Of a stretch of 64,000 nucleotides of DNA, positions 52,066-59,694 are shown in pieces (position 1 is the stretch's first letter; each line of letters begins with the position of its first letter). The notes under the pieces are model-generated. The model was not told the origin of the DNA, did no database searches, and saw nothing but the letters and a program-made list of their open reading frames with translations. A program made the position numbers and the translations under genes. The stretch is from Amycolatopsis sp. A133 (lineage in GTDB: Bacteria; Actinomycetota; Actinomycetes; Mycobacteriales; Pseudonocardiaceae): NCBI RefSeq assembly GCF_031082405.1, contig NZ_JAVHJU010000008.1:218208-282207 (forward strand), read 5' to 3'.

Positions 52066-52316
52066 GCGCTTGCCTTCCGGGTGGGCGCGAGGATGATCGC
52101 GTGGGGAGAGCGCGCCACGGGCCGGGTGCTGCGGCGGAGCACGCCGGCGGCCCGGGAGCCGGCCGACGCCGGGACGCTCGCGGGCAGCGCGGCCGCCGGA
52201 CGAACCGGATCGGGCAACTCGAAGGGGCTGCGGACGGGCGCCAGGCGGGCCGCCGGGATGCCGCTCCGCAGCCGGCCCGCCGAGCGGACGGGGCCGGTGG
52301 GGGTGCGCGCGGTCAT
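52062..52316 (-). CDS. 84-residue Pro/Arg/Ala-rich ORF inserted between pcaJ and pcaF
   Basis: Starts MTARTPTGPVRSAGRL at ATG 52316 and ends PTRKASA-stop. Both ends carry the ATGA overlap, with pcaJ before and pcaF after. The last codons (KASA) repeat the last codons of pcaJ (EKASA), and the 18-base word at 52060-52077 recurs at 52311-52328. Inside are loose PVRS/PVRP/PVAR repeats. No homologue recognised; it may be translated without being a functional protein, acting as a bridge that keeps ribosomes running into pcaF. Confidence 0.45.
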   Translation of the reverse strand: MTARTPTGPVRSAGRLRSGIPAARLAPVRSPFELPDPVRPAAALPASVPASAGSRAAGVLRRSTRPVARSPHAIILAPTRKASA

Positions 52317-53071
52317 GCGCTTGCCTTCTCCAGGTCTCGGAGCACGGTCAGCTCCTGCTCGGTCGGGGCGGGGGTGATCTTCAGGTCGTCGGCGACCTTC
52401 AGTTTCCACCCCGTCGCCGCCACCACGCGATCCAGCTCGACGCCCGGGTGGAGCTCGGTGAGGGTCAGCTCCGCCGTCTCCGGGTCGGGGCGCAGCAGGC
52501 CCAGGTCGGTCACCACCAGCGTCGGGCCCCGGCCCGGGAGGCCGAGCTCCTCGCGGTCACCCTTGCCGGTGCCGTGGCCGAACGACGTCACGAAGTCCAC
52601 CTTCTCGACGAACGCGCGCGGGTTCTGGCGCAGCACGATGAACACCTCGCCGCACGAGGCCGCGATCTCCGGGGCGCCGCCCGCGCCCGGCAGCCGGACC
52701 TTCGGGTCGTGGTAGTCCGAGCCGATCACCGTCGTGTTGATGTTGCCGAACTTGTCCAGCTGGGCGGCGCCGAGGAAGCCCACGTCGATGCGGCCGGGCT
52801 GGAGCCAGTAGTTGAACACCTCCGGCACGCTGATCACCGCGTCCGCCGTGTCGGCCAGCTCGCCGTCGCCGATGGACAACGGCAGCCTCGACGGCTTCGC
52901 GCCCAGGCAGCCGGATTCGTAGATCAGCGTCAGGTTCGGCGCGTGCGCGCGGCGGGCGAGGTTCGCCGCCTTGCTGGGCAGGCCGATCCCGACGAAGCAG
53001 GACATGCCGTCGCCGAGCGCGCGGGCCGCCGCGACGCTCATCATCTCGTCGGCGGTGTAGTCCGCGCTCAT
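52313..53071 (-). CDS. pcaJ: 3-oxoadipate CoA-transferase beta subunit
   Basis: A 252-residue subunit B of a class I CoA-transferase. The catalytic Glu is in LIYESGCLG near residue 52 (family form E-x-G), with DVGFLGAAQLDKFGNINTTVIG near 98. It moves CoA from succinyl-CoA to beta-ketoadipate. The ATG overlaps the pcaI stop. Confidence 0.92.
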   Translation of the reverse strand: MSADYTADEMMSVAAARALGDGMSCFVGIGLPSKAANLARRAHAPNLTLIYESGCLGAKPSRLPLSIGDGELADTADAVISVPEVFNYWLQPGRIDVGFLGAAQLDKFGNINTTVIGSDYHDPKVRLPGAGGAPEIAASCGEVFIVLRQNPRAFVEKVDFVTSFGHGTGKGDREELGLPGRGPTLVVTDLGLLRPDPETAELTLTELHPGVELDRVVAATGWKLKVADDLKITPAPTEQELTVLRDLEKASA

Positions 53072-53877
53072 GCCGTCACCCCGGTCAGCTCGTTCAGCCA
53101 CGTCGTGAACTCGTCGCGGTCGCGCCCCACCTTGTCCCACGCCTGGTACGCCGCGTTGTCCCGCTCGTAGTAGCCGGCCGCGTAGGACGGTTTCGCGCCG
53201 CCCGGGACCTCCGCCACCGCCGAGACCACCCAGGCCGGGAGCACCACCGCACCCGGGCGGGGCTCCAGCTCGTCGACGATCTCCTCGACCGTCACCAGCG
53301 ACCGCTTCGCCGCCAGCACGGCTTCCTTCTGGACACCGGTGATGCCCCACATCTGGACGTTTCCGGAGCGGTCGGCGCGCTGGGCGTGGACGATCGAGAC
53401 GTCCGGGTTCAGCGCCGGTACCGCGGTGAGCCGCTCGCCGGTGAACGGGCAGGTGATCGGCTTGATCGTCTCGGTCTGCGCCGGGAGATCGGTGCCCGTG
53501 TAGCCGCGCAGCACCGCGAACGGCAGCCCGGACGCGCCGGCGACGTACCGGTTCGCCATGCCCGCGTGGCTGTGTTCCTCGATTTCCAGTGGCACCGGCC
53601 AGTCGTGCTGGACGGCGTCGCGGAAGCGGTGCAGCGAGCCGACGCCCGGGTTGCCGCCCCACGAGAAGATCAGCTTGCGCGCGCAGCCCGCGCCGATGAG
53701 CTGGTCGTACACGATGTCCGGGGTCATCCGCACGAGCGTGAGATCCCGGCGGCGCTGCCGGATGATCTCCTGCCCGGCCGCGACCGGGATGAGGTGCGTG
53801 AAGCCCTCGAGCGCGACGGTGTCGCCGTCGTGCACCAGCCGGGCCACGGCCTCCTCCAGCGACAGCAGCTCCGCCAT
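53068..53877 (-). CDS. pcaI: 3-oxoadipate CoA-transferase alpha subunit
   Basis: A 269-residue subunit A. It shows HDGDTVALEGFTHLIPVAAG near residue 15, IFSWGGNPGVGSLHRFRDA near 82, and VHAQRADRSGNVQMWGITG near 160. First gene of the pca operon (pcaI-J-ORF-F-H-G-D-C-R). ATG 53877 with GGAGG directly upstream; a GTG one codon earlier is possible. Preceded by two PcaR-like boxes. Confidence 0.92.
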   Translation of the reverse strand: MAELLSLEEAVARLVHDGDTVALEGFTHLIPVAAGQEIIRQRRRDLTLVRMTPDIVYDQLIGAGCARKLIFSWGGNPGVGSLHRFRDAVQHDWPVPLEIEEHSHAGMANRYVAGASGLPFAVLRGYTGTDLPAQTETIKPITCPFTGERLTAVPALNPDVSIVHAQRADRSGNVQMWGITGVQKEAVLAAKRSLVTVEEIVDELEPRPGAVVLPAWVVSAVAEVPGGAKPSYAAGYYERDNAAYQAWDKVGRDRDEFTTWLNELTGVTA

Positions 53878-53892
53878 CACACCCTCCGAACT

Positions 53893-53926
53893 GTTCGCAT
53901 CACGCACACTCGTTCTGAAACCGAAC
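53893..53926. promoter_or_regulatory. Two PcaR-like boxes upstream of pcaI
   Basis: GTTCG-N5-CGCAC (53893-53907) matches the half-sites of the Pseudomonas PcaR site as I recall it (GTTCG/CGCAC, 15 bases). A second 15-base palindrome GTTCT-N5-CGAAC follows at 53912-53926, centred 19 bases away. They lie 16-50 bases upstream of the pcaI start codon and fit the IclR protein encoded at the operon end. Confidence 0.65.
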
Positions 53927-53986
53927 ATAGCACGGCCCCGCCGAGCCGACCAGGCTCCTTCCACCCAATGGATGACGCAGGCACGA

Positions 53987-54031
53987 CGAAGGGGACTTTT
54001 CCCGCACGGTCAGCGGGAAAAGTCCCCTTCG
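53987..54031. terminator. Perfect 19-bp hairpin downstream of the GH27 gene
   Basis: Arms 53987-54005 and 54013-54031 are perfectly complementary around a 7-base loop. It lies 10 bases after the GH27 stop and separates that operon from the pca promoter. Confidence 0.88.
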
Positions 54032-54040
54032 AAGCCGGGT

Positions 54041-55348
54041 TCAGCCGATCCGGACCAGGCGGGAGCCGTGGGGCGGCACGGAAGACGCCGTCCACGAGCC
54101 CCGGAACCGGCCGAGGTCCTTCCGCGCGACGAGGTCACGCACCGGCCGCGCACCGGGAATCCCCAGGTCCACGGTGATGTCCGCGGGCGTGGCACCCAGG
54201 TTGTAGACGGCCGCGTACCACCGGCCGTCCGGCGCGCGCTTCTTCCACACCTGGAGGTTCCCGCCGGCGACCTGGACCGGGTAGGAACCGGCGTGGTCCA
54301 CCGCGATGACCTCGGGGTTCGTCAAGATCGACACGGCAGCGGCGTCCAGGAAGTAGATGTCTCCCCCGACGTACAACGGCGAAGAGGCCATCGACCAGAA
54401 CGTCATCACGCTCTGCCGCTCGACGTCGGAGATGCCGTCCTGGATGCCGGACCCCGTGTTGTTGCTGATCGGCATCGAGTCCAGGTCGGGCCGGTACTGC
54501 GGCCCGAACACCCCTTGCCAGCCCGGCAGGTCCGACCAGCGCGCCTTGACCGAGCTGTCCCAGGTGGACACCGTCTCGCAGTAGCACTCGACGTCGGTGT
54601 CGATCCGCACGCCGTTGGCGTGGGGAGCCAGCGCCGGACCGATGGACCGCGGCACCGGCCACGCGCTCGCCGTCAGCCACATCGGCCGCCGCGAGCGGTC
54701 GATGGCCTTCGACCACGCCGCGATATCGGCGACGTTGTCCGCGGTGGTGCCGTCGACCTTGATGAAGTCGACACCCCAGGACGCGAAGCGGGCCACGATC
54801 GAGTCGTAGTACTTCTGCGCGCAGGGGTTCGTGAAGTCGACCTTCCAGTTGCCGCCCCAGCCGTTCGACGGCGTCAGCGGCCGGTAGGCGATGTCCTGCG
54901 CGCGGCACGACGTCCCCAGGATCGGGGCGTTCTTGTCGTAGACCTCCTTCTCGAGCCCGGTCACGGCGTACAGGCCGAGCTTCAGCCCGAGCGAGTGCAC
55001 GTAGGACGCCAAAGCGGGGATTCCGGACGGGAACCGCCCCGGGTCGGGCGTCGGAATGCCGTTGACGTCGGTGTGGAACACCCACGAGAGGTCGGCGTTC
55101 CAGCCCGAATCGATGTTGACGTAGATGTAGCCGGCCGGCTTGAGCTTCGAAGCCATCGCCGAAGCCGCGTCGCGGACGTGGGACTCGTTCAGCCACGAAG
55201 TGCCGTAACCCGCGCGGGTCGACGACTCGAGACTCCAGCTGCTCCAGCCCATGAACGGCTGGACGAACGGCGTCCGGGCGTCGGCGGACGGCACCACCAG
55301 GGATGAAAAGCCGAGTACCGCAGCAAAAACGGAAAGGAAGCGTTTCAC
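54041..55348 (-). CDS. Secreted GH27 alpha-galactosidase-like glycoside hydrolase
   Basis: A 435-residue secreted enzyme. Signal peptide (MKRFLSVFAAVLGFSSLVVPSADA) of 24 residues, then the GH27 barrel start GWSSWSLESSTRAGYG. The nucleophile Asp is in VDFIKVDG near residue 197, and the acid/base Asp in RIDTDVECYC near 250. GH27 includes alpha-galactosidase, beta-L-arabinopyranosidase and isomalto-dextranase; the ABC transporter and GH36 alpha-galactosidase nearby favour alpha-galactosides. Last gene of the ROK-controlled operon. Confidence 0.85.
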   Translation of the reverse strand: MKRFLSVFAAVLGFSSLVVPSADARTPFVQPFMGWSSWSLESSTRAGYGTSWLNESHVRDAASAMASKLKPAGYIYVNIDSGWNADLSWVFHTDVNGIPTPDPGRFPSGIPALASYVHSLGLKLGLYAVTGLEKEVYDKNAPILGTSCRAQDIAYRPLTPSNGWGGNWKVDFTNPCAQKYYDSIVARFASWGVDFIKVDGTTADNVADIAAWSKAIDRSRRPMWLTASAWPVPRSIGPALAPHANGVRIDTDVECYCETVSTWDSSVKARWSDLPGWQGVFGPQYRPDLDSMPISNNTGSGIQDGISDVERQSVMTFWSMASSPLYVGGDIYFLDAAAVSILTNPEVIAVDHAGSYPVQVAGGNLQVWKKRAPDGRWYAAVYNLGATPADITVDLGIPGARPVRDLVARKDLGRFRGSWTASSVPPHGSRLVRIG

Positions 55349-55369
55349 AGGACACTCCTCGGGACGGAT

Positions 55370-56203
55370 CTACTCCTTGAGCCCGCTCGCCGCGATTCCG
55401 CGGACAATGAACCGCTGGGCGACCAGGAACATCGCGACCAGCGGCGCGATGGTGACCAGGGCACCGGCGAACAGCGCCGGCAGGTTGACCGACTGCGCGG
55501 TCAGGAACGTCGAGAGCGCGATCTGCGCGGTCCACGACGACGGGTCCTGCCCGATCACCAGCGGCCACAGGAACGCGTTCCAGCTTTCGATGAACATCAG
55601 GGCGCCGAGGGAGGCGATCATGCTCCCCGAGTTCGGCAGGACCAGGCGCCGGTAGACGCCGAGGTAACCGAGCCCGTCGAGCCGGCCCGCCTCTTCGAGC
55701 TCGACCGGGAACCGCAGGTAGAAGTTGCGGAAGAGGATCACGGTGAACGCGCTGAACAGGTTCGGCGCGATGATGCCCCACTCGGTGTTGACCCCGCCCA
55801 TCGAACCGACGACGACGAACGTCGGCACGAACGTCACCGACTGCGGGATCATCAGCGTGACCAGCACGTACGTGAACACCGCGCGCCGGCCGGGCACGTT
55901 GATCCGGGCCAGCGCGTACCCGGCCATCGACCCGAACAGCGTCCCGACCGGAGCGGTGACGATCGCGACCAGGAACGAGTTCCACAACGAGTGCGCCATC
56001 GGCACCGACGCGTCGGCGAACAGGTCGCCGAAGTTGACCCACGACAGCGGGTCCGGCAGCCACGACCAGTCCGGCGAGCTCACCTGCTGCCGCGTCATCA
56101 GCGCGTTGCGCAGCATGATGTAGAACGGCAGCAGGAAGAGCACCGAAAGGACGGCGGCCAGGACGTACTTCGGCGCTTTCCGAGGCGCGGTGAGGACGGC
56201 CAT
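55370..56203 (-). CDS. Sugar ABC transporter permease (MalG-type)
   Basis: A 277-residue permease with six helices and the EAA loop ELEEAGRLDGLGYLGVYRRLVLP near residue 172, where the ATPase docks. No ATPase gene is present, so a shared MsiK-type ATPase elsewhere probably energises it, as in many actinobacterial sugar importers. Its ATG shares one base with the stop of the other permease gene (TGATG). Confidence 0.92.
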   Translation of the reverse strand: MAVLTAPRKAPKYVLAAVLSVLFLLPFYIMLRNALMTRQQVSSPDWSWLPDPLSWVNFGDLFADASVPMAHSLWNSFLVAIVTAPVGTLFGSMAGYALARINVPGRRAVFTYVLVTLMIPQSVTFVPTFVVVGSMGGVNTEWGIIAPNLFSAFTVILFRNFYLRFPVELEEAGRLDGLGYLGVYRRLVLPNSGSMIASLGALMFIESWNAFLWPLVIGQDPSSWTAQIALSTFLTAQSVNLPALFAGALVTIAPLVAMFLVAQRFIVRGIAASGLKE

Positions 56204-57159
56204 CAGTCCTTCTTCCCGAAGCCGACGAACCGGCCCTGCAGCAGCGTGATCACGACGATGAGCACGGTGAGCAGGAACGCGCCCGCCGAGCCGACGCCGT
56301 AGTTCTGGTCGCCGAGCGCGGAGTCGTACAGGTATCCGAGCGGCGGTTTCACCGGTGCGGTCGCGGTGCCGGAAAGCCCGGTGCCGAACAGGTTGTAGAA
56401 CTCGTCGAACGCCTGGAACGCCGCGATCAGGATCAGCAGCAGCACGGCCACCGACGTGTTCCGCAGCTGCGGCAGCGTGATGTAGCGGAACGCCTGCCAC
56501 TTCGTCGTGCCGTCCAGCTCGCCGGCCTCGTACAGCGACGGCGAAATCGCCTGCAGACCGGCCAGGAACAGGATCATGTACAGCCCGACCTGCAGCCACA
56601 GCCGCAGCGTCACCACCGCGACCCAGTACACCGGCGGGCTCGTCGTCGACAGCCACGGCACCGGGTCGGCCCCGAACAGCCCGCCGACGGCGTTCGCGAC
56701 GCCGGAGGGCAGGCCGTTGAACAGCGCCATCTTCCACACCAGCGCCGCGACGACGTACGACACCGCCGCCGGGATGAGGAAGATCGTCCGGAAGAACGCC
56801 CGGCCCCGCTTGATGCTGTTGATCAGCACCGCGAGCCCGAGCGAGGCGGCGAACGTGATCGGCACGATGAACACGGTGAAGATCGCGATCGTCGACAGCG
56901 ACGTCAGGAAGGCGTCGTCGCCGAGCAAGAACGCGTAGTTGCCGAAGCCAATCCAGTTCCCGAGCGTGATGGTGCCGCGGGCGTCGTTGAAGCTGAGCAG
57001 GAAGCTCCACCCGATGGCGACGTACTTGAACAGCCCCAGCCCGAGCACCACGGGGCCGGTCAGCACCACGAACGCGCCGATCGCGCGCCAGTCTCGACGT
57101 CGACGGCGCTTCTTCGCCGGCGCCACCGGGACGGCCGGTGCCTCCGCCACGGCGGTCAT
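56203..57159 (-). CDS. Sugar ABC transporter permease (MalF-type)
   Basis: A 318-residue permease. The basic cytoplasmic N-terminus KKRRRRRDWRA precedes six helices; the EAA motif LYEAGELDGTTKWQAFRYITLP lies near residue 222. Coupled by ATGA to the binding-protein gene upstream. Confidence 0.92.
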   Translation of the reverse strand: MTAVAEAPAVPVAPAKKRRRRRDWRAIGAFVVLTGPVVLGLGLFKYVAIGWSFLLSFNDARGTITLGNWIGFGNYAFLLGDDAFLTSLSTIAIFTVFIVPITFAASLGLAVLINSIKRGRAFFRTIFLIPAAVSYVVAALVWKMALFNGLPSGVANAVGGLFGADPVPWLSTTSPPVYWVAVVTLRLWLQVGLYMILFLAGLQAISPSLYEAGELDGTTKWQAFRYITLPQLRNTSVAVLLLILIAAFQAFDEFYNLFGTGLSGTATAPVKPPLGYLYDSALGDQNYGVGSAGAFLLTVLIVVITLLQGRFVGFGKKD

Positions 57160-58433
57160 GCCAGCTGCTTGTCGACTTCGGCCTGCGCCTTCTTCGCCGC
57201 GTCGCCGAGCTCGGCGGCCGGGTCGGCCTGCCCGTTCGCGATCTTCGTCGCCGCCTGCAGGAACAGCGTCGCCGACGCCTTGTTCCACAGGCCCGAGTAG
57301 GACTTGCCGAACTGCTGCGAGATCGTCACGGCGTCCTTCGCGGGACCGCTGGAGAACTCGGTCGTCTGCGCCGCCACCGGCTTGCGGGCGGGGATGTGGA
57401 AGCCGTACTTGACGCACCAGTCCTTCTGCAGGTCGGCGTTCTTGATCCACAGCCAGTCGATGAACTTCTTCGCCGCCTCGAGGTTCGGCGACTTGGCGTT
57501 GGCCAGCTGGTACCAGCCGCCGACGCGGGCGACCGGCTTGCCGGCGTCGCCGAACTTCGGCCACGCGACGACGCCGAAGTCGTCACCGAGGGCCTTCTTG
57601 ATGTCCGGCAGCGACCACAGGCCACCCCACTGCATGGCCGTGGCGCCGTTCGCGAACGCGCCCGGGTCGGACCAGTCGGTCGGGTAGCCCTGGAGCAGGC
57701 CGCCGGTGTCGTGCAGCTGCTTGAGCCCGCCGATCGCGGCGATCGCCTCGGGCGAGGCGAAGGCGACCTTCTTGCCGCTGCTGTCGAAGAAGTCCCCGCC
57801 GGACGACCAGAGCAGCAGGGTCGCGGCTTCGCCGACGCCGTCGGTGCCGACGTACAGGCCCTTTTGCTTGCCGTTGTTCAGCTTCCGCGTCGCTTCGAGG
57901 AGCTCGGTGAACGTCTGCGGCGGCCGGACACCCGCGGCCTGCAGCGCGCTCTTGCGGTAGTACAGCATCATGACGTCGTCGATCATCTTGACGCCGTAGA
58001 CCTTGCCGTCGACGGTCACCGTGTCCAGCGCGGCCGGGCTGAAGTCGGCCTTGACCGGGCCGACAACGTCGTCAAGCGGCGCGAGCAGGCCGTTCTTGAC
58101 GTTCTGGTACCGGAAGTCGCCGAGTTCGAACAGGTCCGGCGCCTGCGCGGTGAGCATCGCCGAGTTCAGCTTCGTCTCGTAGTCGCCGGCGATCCAGCTG
58201 ACGTTGATCGCGATGTCCGGGTTGGCCTTGGTGAACTCCTGGGCGTAGCGCTGGACCGCTTGCTGCGTCCCGGATTCGCCGTAGGCGTGGTACCACTGCT
58301 GCAGCGTCACCTTGGCTCCCCCGGCGGCGCCCGCGTTCTTGTTCAGCGGGTCGCTCGTGCAGCCCGCGAGGGCGGCGCCACCGGCGAAGAGGACGGAACC
58401 GACCAGGAAGCTTCGGCGATTCATGGGGCTCAC
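57156..58433 (-). CDS. Sugar ABC transporter substrate-binding lipoprotein
   Basis: A 425-residue extracellular solute-binding protein family 1 lipoprotein. MNRRSFLVGSVLFAGGAALAGC has a lipobox LAGC (Cys about residue 25) with paired Arg, compatible with Tat export. The mature part starts VTLQQWYHAYGESG. GTG 58433 is preferred over ATG 58424 because AAGGAG lies 5 bases upstream of it. Starts 9 bases after the ROK gene. Confidence 0.92.
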   Translation of the reverse strand: MSPMNRRSFLVGSVLFAGGAALAGCTSDPLNKNAGAAGGAKVTLQQWYHAYGESGTQQAVQRYAQEFTKANPDIAINVSWIAGDYETKLNSAMLTAQAPDLFELGDFRYQNVKNGLLAPLDDVVGPVKADFSPAALDTVTVDGKVYGVKMIDDVMMLYYRKSALQAAGVRPPQTFTELLEATRKLNNGKQKGLYVGTDGVGEAATLLLWSSGGDFFDSSGKKVAFASPEAIAAIGGLKQLHDTGGLLQGYPTDWSDPGAFANGATAMQWGGLWSLPDIKKALGDDFGVVAWPKFGDAGKPVARVGGWYQLANAKSPNLEAAKKFIDWLWIKNADLQKDWCVKYGFHIPARKPVAAQTTEFSSGPAKDAVTISQQFGKSYSGLWNKASATLFLQAATKIANGQADPAAELGDAAKKAQAEVDKQLA

Positions 58434-58442
58434 AGGGACTCC

Positions 58443-59618
58443 TTAGACGCTCTCGGCGACAAAAAGACTTTGAATGGCGACGGCGGCCGCGCCCCGCGCC
58501 CACTCCTCGAACGGCAGCGGCCGGATCACCAGGCCGCACCGGGCGGCGCTGCCGAACGCCTGGACCGCGAAGGTCCGGCGGATCTGGTCCTCGAACAGGT
58601 CGTAGGTGGCGACCCCTTCCCCGGAGACGACCACCCGCTCCGGGCCGAACAGGTTGACCAGCGCGGCCAGGCCCAGCCCGATCGCGTGGCCCGCCCCGGC
58701 GAAGACCTCCCGCAGCGGTTCGTCGCCGCCGCGGGCGCGCGTCACGGCGGCTTCCATGGTCAGGGCGGGTTCTCCGGAGACGTCGCGAGCGAGGGTCAGG
58801 ATCGCCTCGGTGGACGCGATCGCCTCGACGCAGCCCCGGCCACCGCAGTGGCAGGGCGGCCCGCCGTCGGCGACCGGGACGTGCCCGATCTCGCCCGCGA
58901 CGCCGTGCGCGCCGCGGATCAAGCCGCCGTTCACCACGAGCGCGCTGCCGATCCCCGTCCCCACCGTGACCAGCGCGAACGACGACGCCCCGACGCCTTC
59001 CCCGAACCACTGCTCGGCGACGGCGAGGGCCTTGACGTCGTTTTCGAGGGTCACGGTCAGCCCGGTGGCCTCCTCGAGGAGTCCGGCCAGGGGGACGTCC
59101 CGCCAGCCGAGGAACGGGGAGTACCGGACGACGCCGGACACCCGGTCGACGTCGCCGGACACCGCGACGCCCAGGCAGTACGCACGCTCGCGGAGCTGCC
59201 CGGCGCCGGACAGGAGCTCGCCGACGAGGTCGGCCAGCGCGCGGACGACGTCCCCGACGTCGTGGCCGGTCAACGCGTGGTGGGCGCTGGCCCGGACGTC
59301 GGCGCGCAGGTCGGTGACCACGCCGATCAGGTCGTCGCCGGTGATCTTGACGCCGACGAAGTACTCGCGGTCCGGCCGGATGGCCAGGGGGCTGGCCGGG
59401 CGGCCGGCACCGGGGGCGGTGCGGCCGCCGGAGGCGAGTTCTTCGAGGTAGCCGGCTTCGATGAACGGCCGGGCGGCCTTGGTGACCGCGGCGGAGGACA
59501 GCCCGGTGCGGCGGGCGACGTCGACGCGGGAAACCGGCCCTTCGGTCAGGACCGTGGTGAACACGGTCGCGGCCGCGGGGCTGGTGATCGGCGCCCTTGC
59601 CGGTGCACTGCGAGGCAT
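58443..59618 (-). CDS. ROK family transcriptional regulator
   Basis: A 391-residue ROK repressor. Winged HTH near residues 22-60 (VSRVDVARRTGLSSAAVTKA), sugar-kinase fold with GTGIGSALVVNGGLIRG near 215, and the zinc motif CHCGGRGCVE near 255. ROK regulators respond to sugars or sugar phosphates. It heads the operon with the ABC transporter and GH27 and is divergent from the GH36 gene. Confidence 0.9.
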   Translation of the reverse strand: MPRSAPARAPITSPAAATVFTTVLTEGPVSRVDVARRTGLSSAAVTKAARPFIEAGYLEELASGGRTAPGAGRPASPLAIRPDREYFVGVKITGDDLIGVVTDLRADVRASAHHALTGHDVGDVVRALADLVGELLSGAGQLRERAYCLGVAVSGDVDRVSGVVRYSPFLGWRDVPLAGLLEEATGLTVTLENDVKALAVAEQWFGEGVGASSFALVTVGTGIGSALVVNGGLIRGAHGVAGEIGHVPVADGGPPCHCGGRGCVEAIASTEAILTLARDVSGEPALTMEAAVTRARGGDEPLREVFAGAGHAIGLGLAALVNLFGPERVVVSGEGVATYDLFEDQIRRTFAVQAFGSAARCGLVIRPLPFEEWARGAAAVAIQSLFVAESV

Positions 59619-59635
59619 GGCCCGAAGGCTAGACA

Positions 59636-59694
59636 GGATTAATTAACTTCGTCAAGAATTTATTTCTGCGCTGGTCGGCTCTACGCTGTCGGGC
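59636..59694. promoter_or_regulatory. ROK operator region and leaderless GH36 promoter
   Basis: An AT-rich island (59636-59666) stands out from the GC-rich surroundings and contains AACTT-N4-AAGAA-type symmetry (AATTAACTT at 59641-59649 against AAGAATT at 59654-59660), as in ROK operators. A -10 like TACGCT (59682-59687) ends 7 bases before the GH36 ATG, which implies a leaderless transcript. Confidence 0.55.

Noticed and set aside
52062..52409. Longer version of the ORF between pcaJ and pcaF starting at 52409
   Set aside because: It would overlap pcaJ by nearly 100 bases in another frame; the ATG at 52316 sits exactly in the pcaJ stop overlap.
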